DNA of 64,000 bases, taken from the NCBI RefSeq assembly GCF_035319885.1, contig NZ_CP141285.1, forward strand, positions 2,418,001 to 2,482,000, written 5' to 3'. The notes under the pieces were generated by a model, which ran no database searches, had not been told where the DNA came from, and worked only from the letters and a program-made list of their open reading frames with translations. The translations under genes and the position numbers were made by a program. Shown here one piece after another: positions 17,852 to 25,275 of the stretch (the first letter of the stretch is position 1; the number at the start of each line of letters is the position of its first letter). Source of the stretch: Altererythrobacter sp. H2. GTDB taxonomy: Bacteria; Pseudomonadota; Alphaproteobacteria; Sphingomonadales; Sphingomonadaceae.

Positions 17852-19089
17852 GCGGCATCCCGCAGCGTGAGCCTGGGTTTCGGCCGCACCAGCCACTCAT
17901 GCCCCTTGAGCATTCCGTTCCAGTAGACCCACGGCAGCACTTCAGATTTGAGCAACCACGAAAGCCGCGCCGGGCGGGTTCCGTCGATCAGCCATTCGGG
18001 AAAACTCGGCAGGAGTTTCCCGCCATAGCCGAACTCCGCCAAGATGATCTTGCCGCGTTCGACCGTGAGCGGACAGGAGCCATAGCCGTCATAATCGATC
18101 GGCGGTGCCTTGCCGTCCAGCACGGCCAGCGCATTGACTGCGACCAAAGGCGCTTGCTTGCGGGCGGCGGCAGCGGTCTTCGCGTTGGGCATCGAACCGG
18201 CATCACCGGCACCGAACACGTTGGGATAACGCACGTGCTGGAGTGTGAACTGGTCGACATCGACGAAGCCGCTTTCCGCCGCCAGCGGGCTGTCGGCCAC
18301 GAATTGAGGAGCCACCTGCGGCGGAACCACGTGCAGCATGTCGAAGGTGCGCTGCACTTCACCCTCGGCGGTCGCGAATGTGGCCGTGCGGGAGGGCCCG
18401 TCAACTGCAACCAGATTGGATCCCAGTTTCAGCTGGATTCCATAGCGTTCGACATATTCCATCAGCGCCGGGACATAATCGGCCACGCCGAAAAGCACGG
18501 CGCCCGCATTGCGGAACTCGACGTCGATATTGCCCAGAACGCCCGCTTCCTCCCACGCATCGCACGAGAGATACATCGCCTTCTGCGGCGCACCGGCGCA
18601 TTTGATCGGCATCGGCGGCTGGCTGAAGATTGCGCGGCCAGACTTGAGGCCCTGCACGAGCTCCCAGGTGTAAGGCGCCAGATCATAACGGTAATTGGAG
18701 GTGACGCCGTTGCTGCCGAGCGTCTCTTCCAGCCCCGCGATCTTTTCCCAAGCGAGGCGGATGCCGGGGGCAACGACCAGGACCTGGTAAGTCAGCGTAG
18801 CGCCATCTGCCAGTGTCACCTGGTTGTGGTCGGGCTGAAACGTGGCTGCTGCCTGCCGTACCCAGGTTACCGCCTTCGGCATGACGCTCGCCATGGCCCG
18901 CCGGGTGACAGGTGCCTGGAACACACCGGCACCGACCATGGTCCAGCCAGGCTGGTAGAAGTGGTCCTCGCTTGGCTCGATGACGGCGATATCGAGCGAC
19001 GGCCTGCGCCTGAGCAGCGAGGACGCGGTCGCGATGCCGGCAGCTCCTCCGCCAACGATGACGATATCATGATGCCTGGCAGTGGTCAT
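17848..19089 (-). CDS. Type II sulfide:quinone oxidoreductase
   Basis: The 413-residue flavoprotein has the FAD motif IVIVGGGAAGIATA near residues 8-21. The segment IKCAGAPQKAMYLSC with Cys164 closely matches the mitochondrial SQOR-type enzyme, and a second redox cysteine, Cys339, lies in YGSCPLTVE. The C-terminal MLKGHEWLVRPKP is also typical of type II enzymes and may help membrane attachment. It should oxidise sulfide to protein persulfide or sulfane sulfur and pass electrons to ubiquinone. An excellent ribosome site (GAAGGAGAGACC) precedes the ATG at 19089. It is coupled to the SulP gene and lies 76 bases after the YeeE genes, in the same direction as the persulfide dioxygenase. Confidence 0.9.
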   Translation of the reverse strand: MTTARHHDIVIVGGGAAGIATASSLLRRRPSLDIAVIEPSEDHFYQPGWTMVGAGVFQAPVTRRAMASVMPKAVTWVRQAAATFQPDHNQVTLADGATLTYQVLVVAPGIRLAWEKIAGLEETLGSNGVTSNYRYDLAPYTWELVQGLKSGRAIFSQPPMPIKCAGAPQKAMYLSCDAWEEAGVLGNIDVEFRNAGAVLFGVADYVPALMEYVERYGIQLKLGSNLVAVDGPSRTATFATAEGEVQRTFDMLHVVPPQVAPQFVADSPLAAESGFVDVDQFTLQHVRYPNVFGAGDAGSMPNAKTAAAARKQAPLVAVNALAVLDGKAPPIDYDGYGSCPLTVERGKIILAEFGYGGKLLPSFPEWLIDGTRPARLSWLLKSEVLPWVYWNGMLKGHEWLVRPKPRLTLRDAA

Positions 19090-19165
19090 GGGTCTCTCCT
19101 TCCCGTGAGAGGGGGCACATGACAGCGAGGCCAGACGGGGAAACCGGCCTTGCTGGCGAATACGC

Positions 19166-19591
19166 TTACCGTTCGACCAGGCGAACCAGACCCATCCCGG
19201 CGAGCATGGCGGCAATGAAGGTTGCTGCCCCTGCGGGCTCCAGCACCAGCGCTGCAACGCCTGGCCCGGGGCACAGGCCGGCAATGCCCCAGCCGATTCC
19301 GAACAGGGCAGACCCTGCAACAAGCTTGAACGTGAGGTCGCTGCGATCAGGCAGGGCGAACTTTTCCGCGAACAGCGGATGGGCCAGGCGCGGCTGGATG
19401 CGCCAGGCAATGGCCATCACGATCACCGCCCCGCCCATCACGAACGCCAGCGTCGGATCCCAGGCCCCGAACAGGTCGAGGAAGCCGCGCACCCGGGCCG
19501 GATCGGTCATCCCGCCCAGCGCCAGACCGGCACCGAACAGGCTGCCCGATGCCAGAGGCGGCAGCAGCCGCCGAATCATGCCTTCCCGCAT
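19166..19591 (-). CDS. YeeE/YedE-family sulfur transporter, C-terminal-half type (PmpB/DUF6691-like)
   Basis: The 141-residue membrane protein has four hydrophobic segments and motifs LFGAGLALGGMTDPARVRGF and GIGWGIAGLCPGPGVAAL. The GLCPGPG cysteine matches the conserved cysteine in the second half of YeeE/TsuA thiosulfate transporters. It is half the length of full YeeE, and its partner half lies two genes upstream. The start is either 19591 or the ATG at 19579 that overlaps the DUF2892 stop. It probably imports or exports thiosulfate or persulfide-type sulfur. Confidence 0.85.
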   Translation of the reverse strand: MREGMIRRLLPPLASGSLFGAGLALGGMTDPARVRGFLDLFGAWDPTLAFVMGGAVIVMAIAWRIQPRLAHPLFAEKFALPDRSDLTFKLVAGSALFGIGWGIAGLCPGPGVAALVLEPAGAATFIAAMLAGMGLVRLVER

Positions 19592-19779
19592 GTGTCCATC
19601 CCCATCAGCCGGTAGAGCGGGCAGAAGCTCACCAAAGTGGTTGTTACGAAAACCGCCACCACGATCCAGGCCCCCAAGGCGAGCGGGCCGGCCAGGGTGC
19701 CGTTCAACGCCAAGACGGCCAGTATGGCAGCCACGATCAGCCGCATGGCACGGTCAAGCGGGCCCATGTTCTTCGTCAT
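19576..19779 (-). CDS. DUF2892 (YgaP-like) small membrane protein
   Basis: The 67-residue protein starts [14 protein letters not shown], has two hydrophobic helices and ends [15 protein letters not shown]. It matches the DUF2892 membrane unit that in other bacteria is fused to rhodaneses such as YgaP. Both its start and its stop overlap neighbouring YeeE-type genes by a few bases, so it is made together with them. The two C-terminal cysteines (in CPLY and DTCGK) could take part in sulfur handling; this is inference. Confidence 0.85.
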   Translation of the reverse strand: MTKNMGPLDRAMRLIVAAILAVLALNGTLAGPLALGAWIVVAVFVTTTLVSFCPLYRLMGMDTCGKA

Positions 19780-20225
19780 TGCAGGATCTCCAGTCCAAGA
19801 GCGTTCATCGCCGCCACCGTGGCAATGCCTGCCGCCATGAATGTGGCGGTGGCGACAATCGAACGTTGCGACAGGCGGCTCACCCCGCAAACGCCATGGC
19901 CGCTGGTGCAGCCGCTGCCGAGCCGGGTGCCAATCCCGACCAGCACGCCGGCAATGACCAGCGGCACCGGTCCGGCGAAGCTGGCTGGCAAACCGCCCGA
20001 CGCCAGCGCGACAATCAGCGCACCGAGCGGCAGGCCGAGCAGGAACATCCACGCGCTCGACTTCGACATGCCGCTGTCGCTGAGGCCGGTTGCGCGAGCA
20101 GCAATGCCGGACACACCAGCGATCCGCCCTGCTCCAAGCAGCATCAGCGCAGCGGCCAGGCCGATCAGCACGCCGCCGCCCAGCCCCGCCAGCGGAGCCG
20201 CATCGGGAAATCCGGCCAGAGTCAT
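19776..20225 (-). CDS. YeeE/YedE-family sulfur transporter, N-terminal-half type (PmpA-like)
   Basis: The 149-residue membrane protein has about four helices. It carries the motif [20 protein letters not shown], which is the conserved cysteine-bearing signature of the YeeE/TsuA thiosulfate transporter family. Two cysteines sit in [10 protein letters not shown]. It starts with an ATG overlapping the persulfide dioxygenase stop and ends overlapping the DUF2892 start. With the second half (19166-19591) it should form a heteromeric sulfur transporter. Confidence 0.88.
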   Translation of the reverse strand: MTLAGFPDAAPLAGLGGGVLIGLAAALMLLGAGRIAGVSGIAARATGLSDSGMSKSSAWMFLLGLPLGALIVALASGGLPASFAGPVPLVIAGVLVGIGTRLGSGCTSGHGVCGVSRLSQRSIVATATFMAAGIATVAAMNALGLEILQ

Positions 20226-21154
20226 ACCGCGTTCACCGGAATCTTGAGGTAGCGCACGCCGTTGTCCTCCGGCTCAGGCATATGGCCGGCGCGCATGTTG
20301 ACCTGCACGCTCGGCATGATGAGAGTGGGCATTCCCAGCGTCTTGTCGCGCGTGGTCCGCATGGCGACAAATTCGTCTTCCGAGATGCCGTCATGCACAT
20401 GGACATTGGCGCGGCACTGCTCACCCACGGTGGTCTCCCACGCAAAGTGATCGCGTCCGGGTGCCTTGTAATCGTGGCACATGAACAGCCGGGTTTCCTC
20501 CGGCAACGACAGCAGGCGGCGGATCGACTGGAACAGGTGCCTAGCGTCACCCCCGGGGAAATCGGCCCTCGCTGTCCCGTAATCGGGCATGAAGATCGTG
20601 TCGCCGGCAAAGACGGCATCACCGATCACGAAGGCCATGTCGGCCGGGGTATGGCCGGGTACATGAAGGGCTATGCCTTCCAGCGCACCAATCCGGAACG
20701 TGTGGCCGTCCTCGAACAGGGCATCGAACTGCGATCCGTCACGCACAAAAGCACTGCCTGCGTTGAACAGGTTGCCGAACACTTCCTGCACAGTGGTGAT
20801 GTGGCGGCCAATAACGATCTGCCCGCCGAGGATCCCCTGCAGGTAAGGTGCGGCCGACAGATGGTCGGCGTGGGCATGGGTCTCGATCAGGAGCACGACT
20901 TTCAGATTATTTGATTTCACGTAATCGATGATTGAATCAGCTGAATGGGTCGAAGTGCGGCCGGAAGGCGCATCGTAATCGAGCACCGAGTCGATAATAA
21001 CCGCCTCGCTCGATGCAGCGTCGTGCACGACGTAGCTGACGGTGAAGGTCGCCTCGTCAAAGAATGCCTTGATTTCCGGACGGAGGGACGGGTCTGCTTG
21101 AGCGCGGGCCACCTGTCCGGCCGCCGCTTGAAGCACTGTGTCAGCATGTTCCAT
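20222..21154 (-). CDS. Persulfide dioxygenase-type metallo-beta-lactamase-fold hydrolase (ETHE1/Blh-like)
   Basis: The 310-residue protein has the iron-binding motif THAHADH (His93, His95, Asp97, His98), HVPGHTP (His168), AGDTIF (Asp185) and CHDY (His227). The family-specific segments [13 protein letters not shown] and [21 protein letters not shown], read in parts, match the Blh/ETHE1 group. These oxidise glutathione persulfide to sulfite. No rhodanese domain is fused. It is the first gene of the minus-strand sulfur operon, preceded by TTGGAG. The divergent peroxiredoxin-arsR pair starts 75 bases away. Confidence 0.92.
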   Translation of the reverse strand: MEHADTVLQAAAGQVARAQADPSLRPEIKAFFDEATFTVSYVVHDAASSEAVIIDSVLDYDAPSGRTSTHSADSIIDYVKSNNLKVVLLIETHAHADHLSAAPYLQGILGGQIVIGRHITTVQEVFGNLFNAGSAFVRDGSQFDALFEDGHTFRIGALEGIALHVPGHTPADMAFVIGDAVFAGDTIFMPDYGTARADFPGGDARHLFQSIRRLLSLPEETRLFMCHDYKAPGRDHFAWETTVGEQCRANVHVHDGISEDEFVAMRTTRDKTLGMPTLIMPSVQVNMRAGHMPEPEDNGVRYLKIPVNAV

Positions 21155-21164
21155 CGGGCATCTC

Positions 21165-21187
21165 CAATTTACTTTCGTAAAGTGTGT
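21165..21187. promoter_or_regulatory. Candidate ArsR operator between the sulfur operon and peroxiredoxin gene
   Basis: The gap between the divergent starts holds an AT-rich dyad. TTTAC (21168-21172) pairs with GTAAA (21177-21181), and ACTTT pairs with AAAGT in the same site. A TATAT element (21186-21190) that could be a -10 box follows at once. ArsR repressors bind such AT-rich palindromes, so it is the likeliest target of the regulator encoded at 21883. Confidence 0.45.
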
Positions 21188-21229
21188 ATATGTCTTGATT
21201 TCTGTCTGTCAAGCGGTATTGGAGAATGC

Positions 21230-21886
21230 ATGACTGACCCCACCTCCCGCCCTGCCCCTTGTGCCGGCCTCCGCATTGGCGACCAGGCCCCTGATTTTAC
21301 GGCGCGCAGCACGACCGGGCAGATCCGCCTGTCTGATTTCCGGGGCCAGTGGTTGATCCTGTTCTCGCACCCGGCCGACTTCACCCCGGTGTGCACCACG
21401 GAGTTTGTGGCGCTTGCGCGCAACGCAGCCGCGTTCGAGAAGCGCAGGTGCGCACTGATGGCCCTCTCGGTCGACAGCCTTTTCTCGCATTTCGCGTGGC
21501 TGAGACTGATCCGTGACCGGTTCGGGCTGGAAGTGCGCTTTCCCATAGTCGAAGACCCGACCCTGGTGATCGGCCGCGCCTACGGGATGGTTTCGGCGTT
21601 CGATACCGACAGCGCGACAGTCCGCACGACGTTCTTCATCGATCCGGAAGGCACGATCCGGGCGATGACGTGCTACCCCGCCAATGTCGGCCGCTCGACA
21701 GCGGAGATGCTGCGCATCCTCGATTCCTTGCAGGCAGTCGATGCCGAGGACGCGCTGGCCCCGGCCAACTGGGTGCCGGGCGAGCCGCTGCTGCGCCAGC
21801 CTGAAGCAACGCTCGACCGGGTCTATGCAGCAGATGGCGAAGCCGACTGGTTTCTTGGTGACGCCGGCAAAAAGGGTGCGCAATGA
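21230..21886 (+). CDS. 1-Cys peroxiredoxin (Prx6 type)
   Basis: The 218-residue thiol peroxidase has the motif PADFTPVCTTEF with peroxidatic Cys55. TVRTTFFIDPEG and a long C-terminal arm containing VNWxPGEP-like sequence (PANWVPGEP) are typical of Prx6. Other cysteines (11, the CALM segment and TCYPANVGRS) could act in resolution. The ATG at 21230 has GGAG five bases upstream. It overlaps the arsR start by four bases and is divergent from the persulfide dioxygenase operon. A role in reducing peroxides or polysulfides made during sulfide oxidation is an inference. Confidence 0.93.
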   Translation: MTDPTSRPAPCAGLRIGDQAPDFTARSTTGQIRLSDFRGQWLILFSHPADFTPVCTTEFVALARNAAAFEKRRCALMALSVDSLFSHFAWLRLIRDRFGLEVRFPIVEDPTLVIGRAYGMVSAFDTDSATVRTTFFIDPEGTIRAMTCYPANVGRSTAEMLRILDSLQAVDAEDALAPANWVPGEPLLRQPEATLDRVYAADGEADWFLGDAGKKGAQ

Positions 21887-22215
21887 ATCGCGACGGCCTG
21901 ATCGAAGCGCTCAAGGCGCTCGCCCATCCGCTGCGCTACCGCATTCTGGAAGTGCTGCAGGATGCCGAACGCAATGTCGGCGAAATCGAGGAACTGACCG
22001 GCATCGGGCAGCCAGGCCTGTCACAGCAGTTGGCCGTGCTGCGCAGCGCCGGGCTGGTGCATACACGCAAATCGGCCAAGCTGGTATTCTATCGGCTCGA
22101 TCCCGCCACCATGGGCGAAGTGCGGGGCGCGATCGGCAGGTTCGCGCGAGCGGCAGACGCGCCCAAACCGGCAAGGGCAGCCCCGGGCGCGGCCAATTTC
22201 GCCCGGTTGTCCTGA
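21883..22215 (+). CDS. ArsR-family repressor, BigR/SqrR-like but cysteine-free
   Basis: The 110-residue winged-helix protein starts LIEALKALAHPLRYRILEVL and has the recognition region GIGQPGLSQQLAVLRSAGLV. This closely follows the IGQPxLSQQLxVLR signature of the persulfide sensors BigR and SqrR. Those proteins sense sulfane sulfur with two cysteines. Here the first position is occupied by Glu and the second is absent, and the whole protein contains no cysteine. It is coupled to the peroxiredoxin gene and most likely represses the divergent sulfur operon. The C-terminal tail is alanine/proline-rich. Confidence 0.9.
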   Translation: MNRDGLIEALKALAHPLRYRILEVLQDAERNVGEIEELTGIGQPGLSQQLAVLRSAGLVHTRKSAKLVFYRLDPATMGEVRGAIGRFARAADAPKPARAAPGAANFARLS

Positions 22216-22217
22216 CT

Positions 22218-22655
22218 TCAGACGGCCCGCAGTTTCTCGTAAAGCACGCGCGTTTCGAGCAGGTTGGAAATGCGCAAGGCGACCTCGATGACGTCGAACG
22301 GCTTGGCGACAAAATCCTTGGCTCCAAGTGACAGCGCCCGCCGACGGGCCTGAATGGTGGTATCGGCAGTCAGGACAAGAACCGGGCGGAACTCGTCCGG
22401 CCGATCATGCCGGGCAAAGGCTTCGAGCAACTGGAAACCATCGACCCCGGGCATCATCAGATCGAGCAGAACGAGGTCGGGCTCAAGCTCGACATAGGCA
22501 GCCAGCGCCCTTTCCGGATCGGTCAGGCCGTACACGTCGCTGTATCCTTCACGCTCCAGCAGGCTGCGTAGCAGGAGCACGTTGGCCTCCTCGTCATCGA
22601 TGGCGAGTATTCGGCGCGACAGGATTTCGCTGCTGTCGATCAGGCGGGCGGGCAT
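22218..22655 (-). CDS. Single-domain response regulator
   Basis: The 145-residue product is a receiver domain only. It has the acidic pair in AIDDEEANV (about residues 18-26), the phosphoacceptor Asp65 in LVLLDLMMPG, and the conserved lysine in DFVAKPF. There is no output domain, so it signals by protein contact or serves as a phosphate sink. AGAGGT precedes the ATG at 22655. Its start lies inside the end of the upstream kinase gene (16-base overlap), so it is the natural partner of that kinase. Confidence 0.9.
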   Translation of the reverse strand: MPARLIDSSEILSRRILAIDDEEANVLLLRSLLEREGYSDVYGLTDPERALAAYVELEPDLVLLDLMMPGVDGFQLLEAFARHDRPDEFRPVLVLTADTTIQARRRALSLGAKDFVAKPFDVIEVALRISNLLETRVLYEKLRAV

Positions 22656-24619
22656 GGTTTGACCTCTGGGGATGCAGATGAAACACTGGAATTCGCGACA
22701 GAACCGGCGGCGTTTGCCATTGGCAATGTGAACCAGAAGCACGCTCCGTGCCCGGGCGCCTCGTAGCCGATCCTGCCGCCCATCGATTCGACCAGGCCTT
22801 TGGACAGGGCAAGCCCCAGCCCGGTGCCCTCGACCTTGGCCCTGTCCTCATGGCCCAGGCGGTCAAACGCCGTGAAGAGCCGCGGCACATCGGCCGGTTG
22901 TATGCCGGGGCCATCGTCCACCACCTCGACCCTGATCTCGCCGTTTCGCGGTTCGCTCGAGAGGCGGACAAAGGTGCCGCTGCGATTGTACTTTGCCGCA
23001 TTGGCCACGAGGTTGAGGATGACCTGGATAACCCGGCGCCGGTCAGCCTGCGCGGCGGTGGGTGTGGAAGGGCGGACCAGATTGAATTCAAGCCCGGCAT
23101 TGGCAACAATCGGCGCTGCCAGGGCATGGACCTCTTCCAGCAGGTCGTGGAGATCGATCTGCTCGATCCTCAGTTCTGCCCCGCCGGCCTCGATGCTGGA
23201 AATGTCGAGCAGGTCATTGATCAGCGAAAGCAGGTGGCGGCCCGCCTTGGTTATCTGGCCAATCGCCACGCGGTGCCGTTCGGGAAAGTCATCCTCGTCG
23301 ATCTCCAGCAATTGCCCGAAACCGAGAATGGCATTGAGCGGTGTGCGCAGTTCATGGCTGGTGCGCGACAGGAATTCGCTCTTGGCGAGATTGGCCGAGA
23401 CTGCCTCTTCCCGCGCCAGGCGCAGCGCCACTTCCGAGCGGCGCCGTTCGGTCATGTCGCGGGTCACCTTGGCGAAGCCCTGGAGCCGGCCCCGATCATC
23501 CCGCAGCGCGGTGATCACCACGTTGGCCCAGAAACGCGAACCGTCCTTGCGCAGCCTCCATCCCTCATCTTCGGCGGTGCCTCCCTCGCGCGCACGGTCC
23601 AGCATCCGGGCCGGTAGGAATGCGCGTGTTTCAGGCGGGTAGAACCTGCTGAAATGCTGGCCGAGAATTTCCTCGGCGTGCCACCCCTTGATCCGTTCCG
23701 CGCCCAGATTCCAGCTCGCCACCACCCCATCCGGATCAAGCGCGAAGATGCCGTAATCGCGCACCTGCTCCACCACCAGCCGGAACCGTTCCTCGCTCTC
23801 GCGGAGGGCCTGCTCACGCGCCCGCAGCAGGGCGCTGGCACGCGCGAGCCGCTGTGCAAGTCGGCCAAGTTCGTCGGCTTCCTCGGGCAACTGCGTCAAC
23901 GGCTCGCCCCGGGCCAGGCTTTCCGCATTGCTTTCGAGGTTCCGCACCCGGCGGACAATGCCGGTCGAAAACAGATAGACTGCGGCAAAGCTTCCAAGCA
24001 ATCCGACCAGCGCACTGATGGCCGTGAGCAGCAGGAAACGGTCCCGCACATCCTGCACCCGCCCGCGCCGCTGGTCGAGCAGCACGGCCTCACGACGCTG
24101 GATGTTCTCGATCTCGGTCCGCATCCGGTCGAGCACGATCTTGTTGGCGATCAGCGCCTCTTCCAGCTCCGGCGCACTGTTGCCTGCCGGCCCCGCCAGT
24201 TCAACGATCCGGCGCAAGCCTTCCCGCTTGCGCACGGCCAGGGCGCGCAATTGCTCGAACTGGCGGCGCACCACGGGATCGCGAATGTCACCATCGAGCC
24301 GCGCCATGGTTGCAGGCAGCACGTCCTCGGCCTTGCGGTAGGGTTCCAGAAACCGCTCTTCGCGGGTCAGCACATAACCCCGTGCCCCGGCGGCGGCTTC
24401 TGCCAGCAGGGCATGGACCTGATAGGTGTCGCGCTGGATGGCGAAGGCACGGCGCACATCGTCTTCAGCCCGTTCCTCGGCATTGCTGGCCAGATAGAGC
24501 GATCCCAGCGCACCGAGCAGGATCGCCAGCGGCAGGGCAACCACGACCAGCCCCTTGAAGGCCAGAGGTCGGTCGGTCCAGTACCGGGTCAGCGAGCGGG
24601 CGGGGCGAGCAGGAAGCAA
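22640..24619 (-). CDS. Sensor histidine kinase with CHASE3-like and PAS domains
   Basis: The 659-residue membrane kinase has one transmembrane helix at about residues 20-42, a helical periplasmic CHASE3-like region, and a second helix at about 195-220 followed by a HAMP-like linker. A PAS domain follows (ESEERFRLVVEQVRDYGIF onward). The kinase core shows the phosphoaccepting histidine in SHELRTPLNAI, NLVANAAKYN (N box), VDDGPGI (G1), LFTAFDRLG and GTGLGLALSKG (G2). The start appears to be TTG at 24619, just after the LuxR-type regulator stop; no ATG precedes the first helix. It is third in a four-gene signalling operon. Confidence 0.9.
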   Translation of the reverse strand: MLPARPARSLTRYWTDRPLAFKGLVVVALPLAILLGALGSLYLASNAEERAEDDVRRAFAIQRDTYQVHALLAEAAAGARGYVLTREERFLEPYRKAEDVLPATMARLDGDIRDPVVRRQFEQLRALAVRKREGLRRIVELAGPAGNSAPELEEALIANKIVLDRMRTEIENIQRREAVLLDQRRGRVQDVRDRFLLLTAISALVGLLGSFAAVYLFSTGIVRRVRNLESNAESLARGEPLTQLPEEADELGRLAQRLARASALLRAREQALRESEERFRLVVEQVRDYGIFALDPDGVVASWNLGAERIKGWHAEEILGQHFSRFYPPETRAFLPARMLDRAREGGTAEDEGWRLRKDGSRFWANVVITALRDDRGRLQGFAKVTRDMTERRRSEVALRLAREEAVSANLAKSEFLSRTSHELRTPLNAILGFGQLLEIDEDDFPERHRVAIGQITKAGRHLLSLINDLLDISSIEAGGAELRIEQIDLHDLLEEVHALAAPIVANAGLEFNLVRPSTPTAAQADRRRVIQVILNLVANAAKYNRSGTFVRLSSEPRNGEIRVEVVDDGPGIQPADVPRLFTAFDRLGHEDRAKVEGTGLGLALSKGLVESMGGRIGYEAPGHGACFWFTLPMANAAGSVANSSVSSASPEVKPCPPA

Positions 24620-24622
24620 GGG

Positions 24623-25273
24623 TCAGCCGTCCATCGCCTGCATCCGGGTGGCCATGACGGCGGCCTGGGTCCGGTCGGCCACCCCAAGCTTGCTGATGAT
24701 GCGCTCGACATGGACCTTCACCGTGGCCGGGCTGATCCCCAGCCGCCGCGCAATCTCCTTGTTGGTCAGGCCATCCGCGATAAGCCCTACGACGTCCCTT
24801 TCCCGCGCGGTCAGCAAGGTGGTCACGTCGGCATTGCGTCCGGGCAAGGGTGCTGCCCGCATGGCGGCATTGACCAGATCAAGCGGAATGGCAGAATTTC
24901 CGGCCATGACCTGTTCGATCGCGGTAGTCAGGCCGCCGATGGCGGTGTCTTTCAGCACATAGCCAGATGCTCCGGCCGCCAGCGCCTCGCGCACATAAGC
25001 GGGCATATCGTGAAGCGTCAGCACGATGACTTTCACCTCAAGCCCCAGCGCAGCGATCTGCCGGGTAGCTTCCAGCCCGTCGATGCCGGGGCCGAGCCGG
25101 ACGTCCATCAGCACCACGTCCGGCATCAGTTCGCGCACCAGGCCAATCGCTTCTTCACCGGTCGCAACTGCGCCCACGACCTCGATCCCGCTGGCCGAGA
25201 GCACTGCCCGCAACCCTTCGCGGGCCAGTTGGTGATCGTCGACGATCACGATGCGCGGGGCGGCCTTCGCCAT
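24623..25273 (-). CDS. NarL/FixJ-family response regulator
   Basis: The 216-residue protein has a receiver domain with phosphoacceptor Asp57 (VVLMDVRLG) and Lys108 (GYVLKDT). A C-terminal LuxR-type helix-turn-helix reads LTARERDVVGLIADGLTNKE and SPATVKVHVERIISKLG. It should bind DNA when phosphorylated by the HisKA_3-type kinase encoded immediately upstream. Two bases separate the two genes. A perfect 20-base palindrome before the kinase gene is a candidate binding site. Confidence 0.93.
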   Translation of the reverse strand: MAKAAPRIVIVDDHQLAREGLRAVLSASGIEVVGAVATGEEAIGLVRELMPDVVLMDVRLGPGIDGLEATRQIAALGLEVKVIVLTLHDMPAYVREALAAGASGYVLKDTAIGGLTTAIEQVMAGNSAIPLDLVNAAMRAAPLPGRNADVTTLLTARERDVVGLIADGLTNKEIARRLGISPATVKVHVERIISKLGVADRTQAAVMATRMQAMDG

Positions 25274-25275
25274 TG

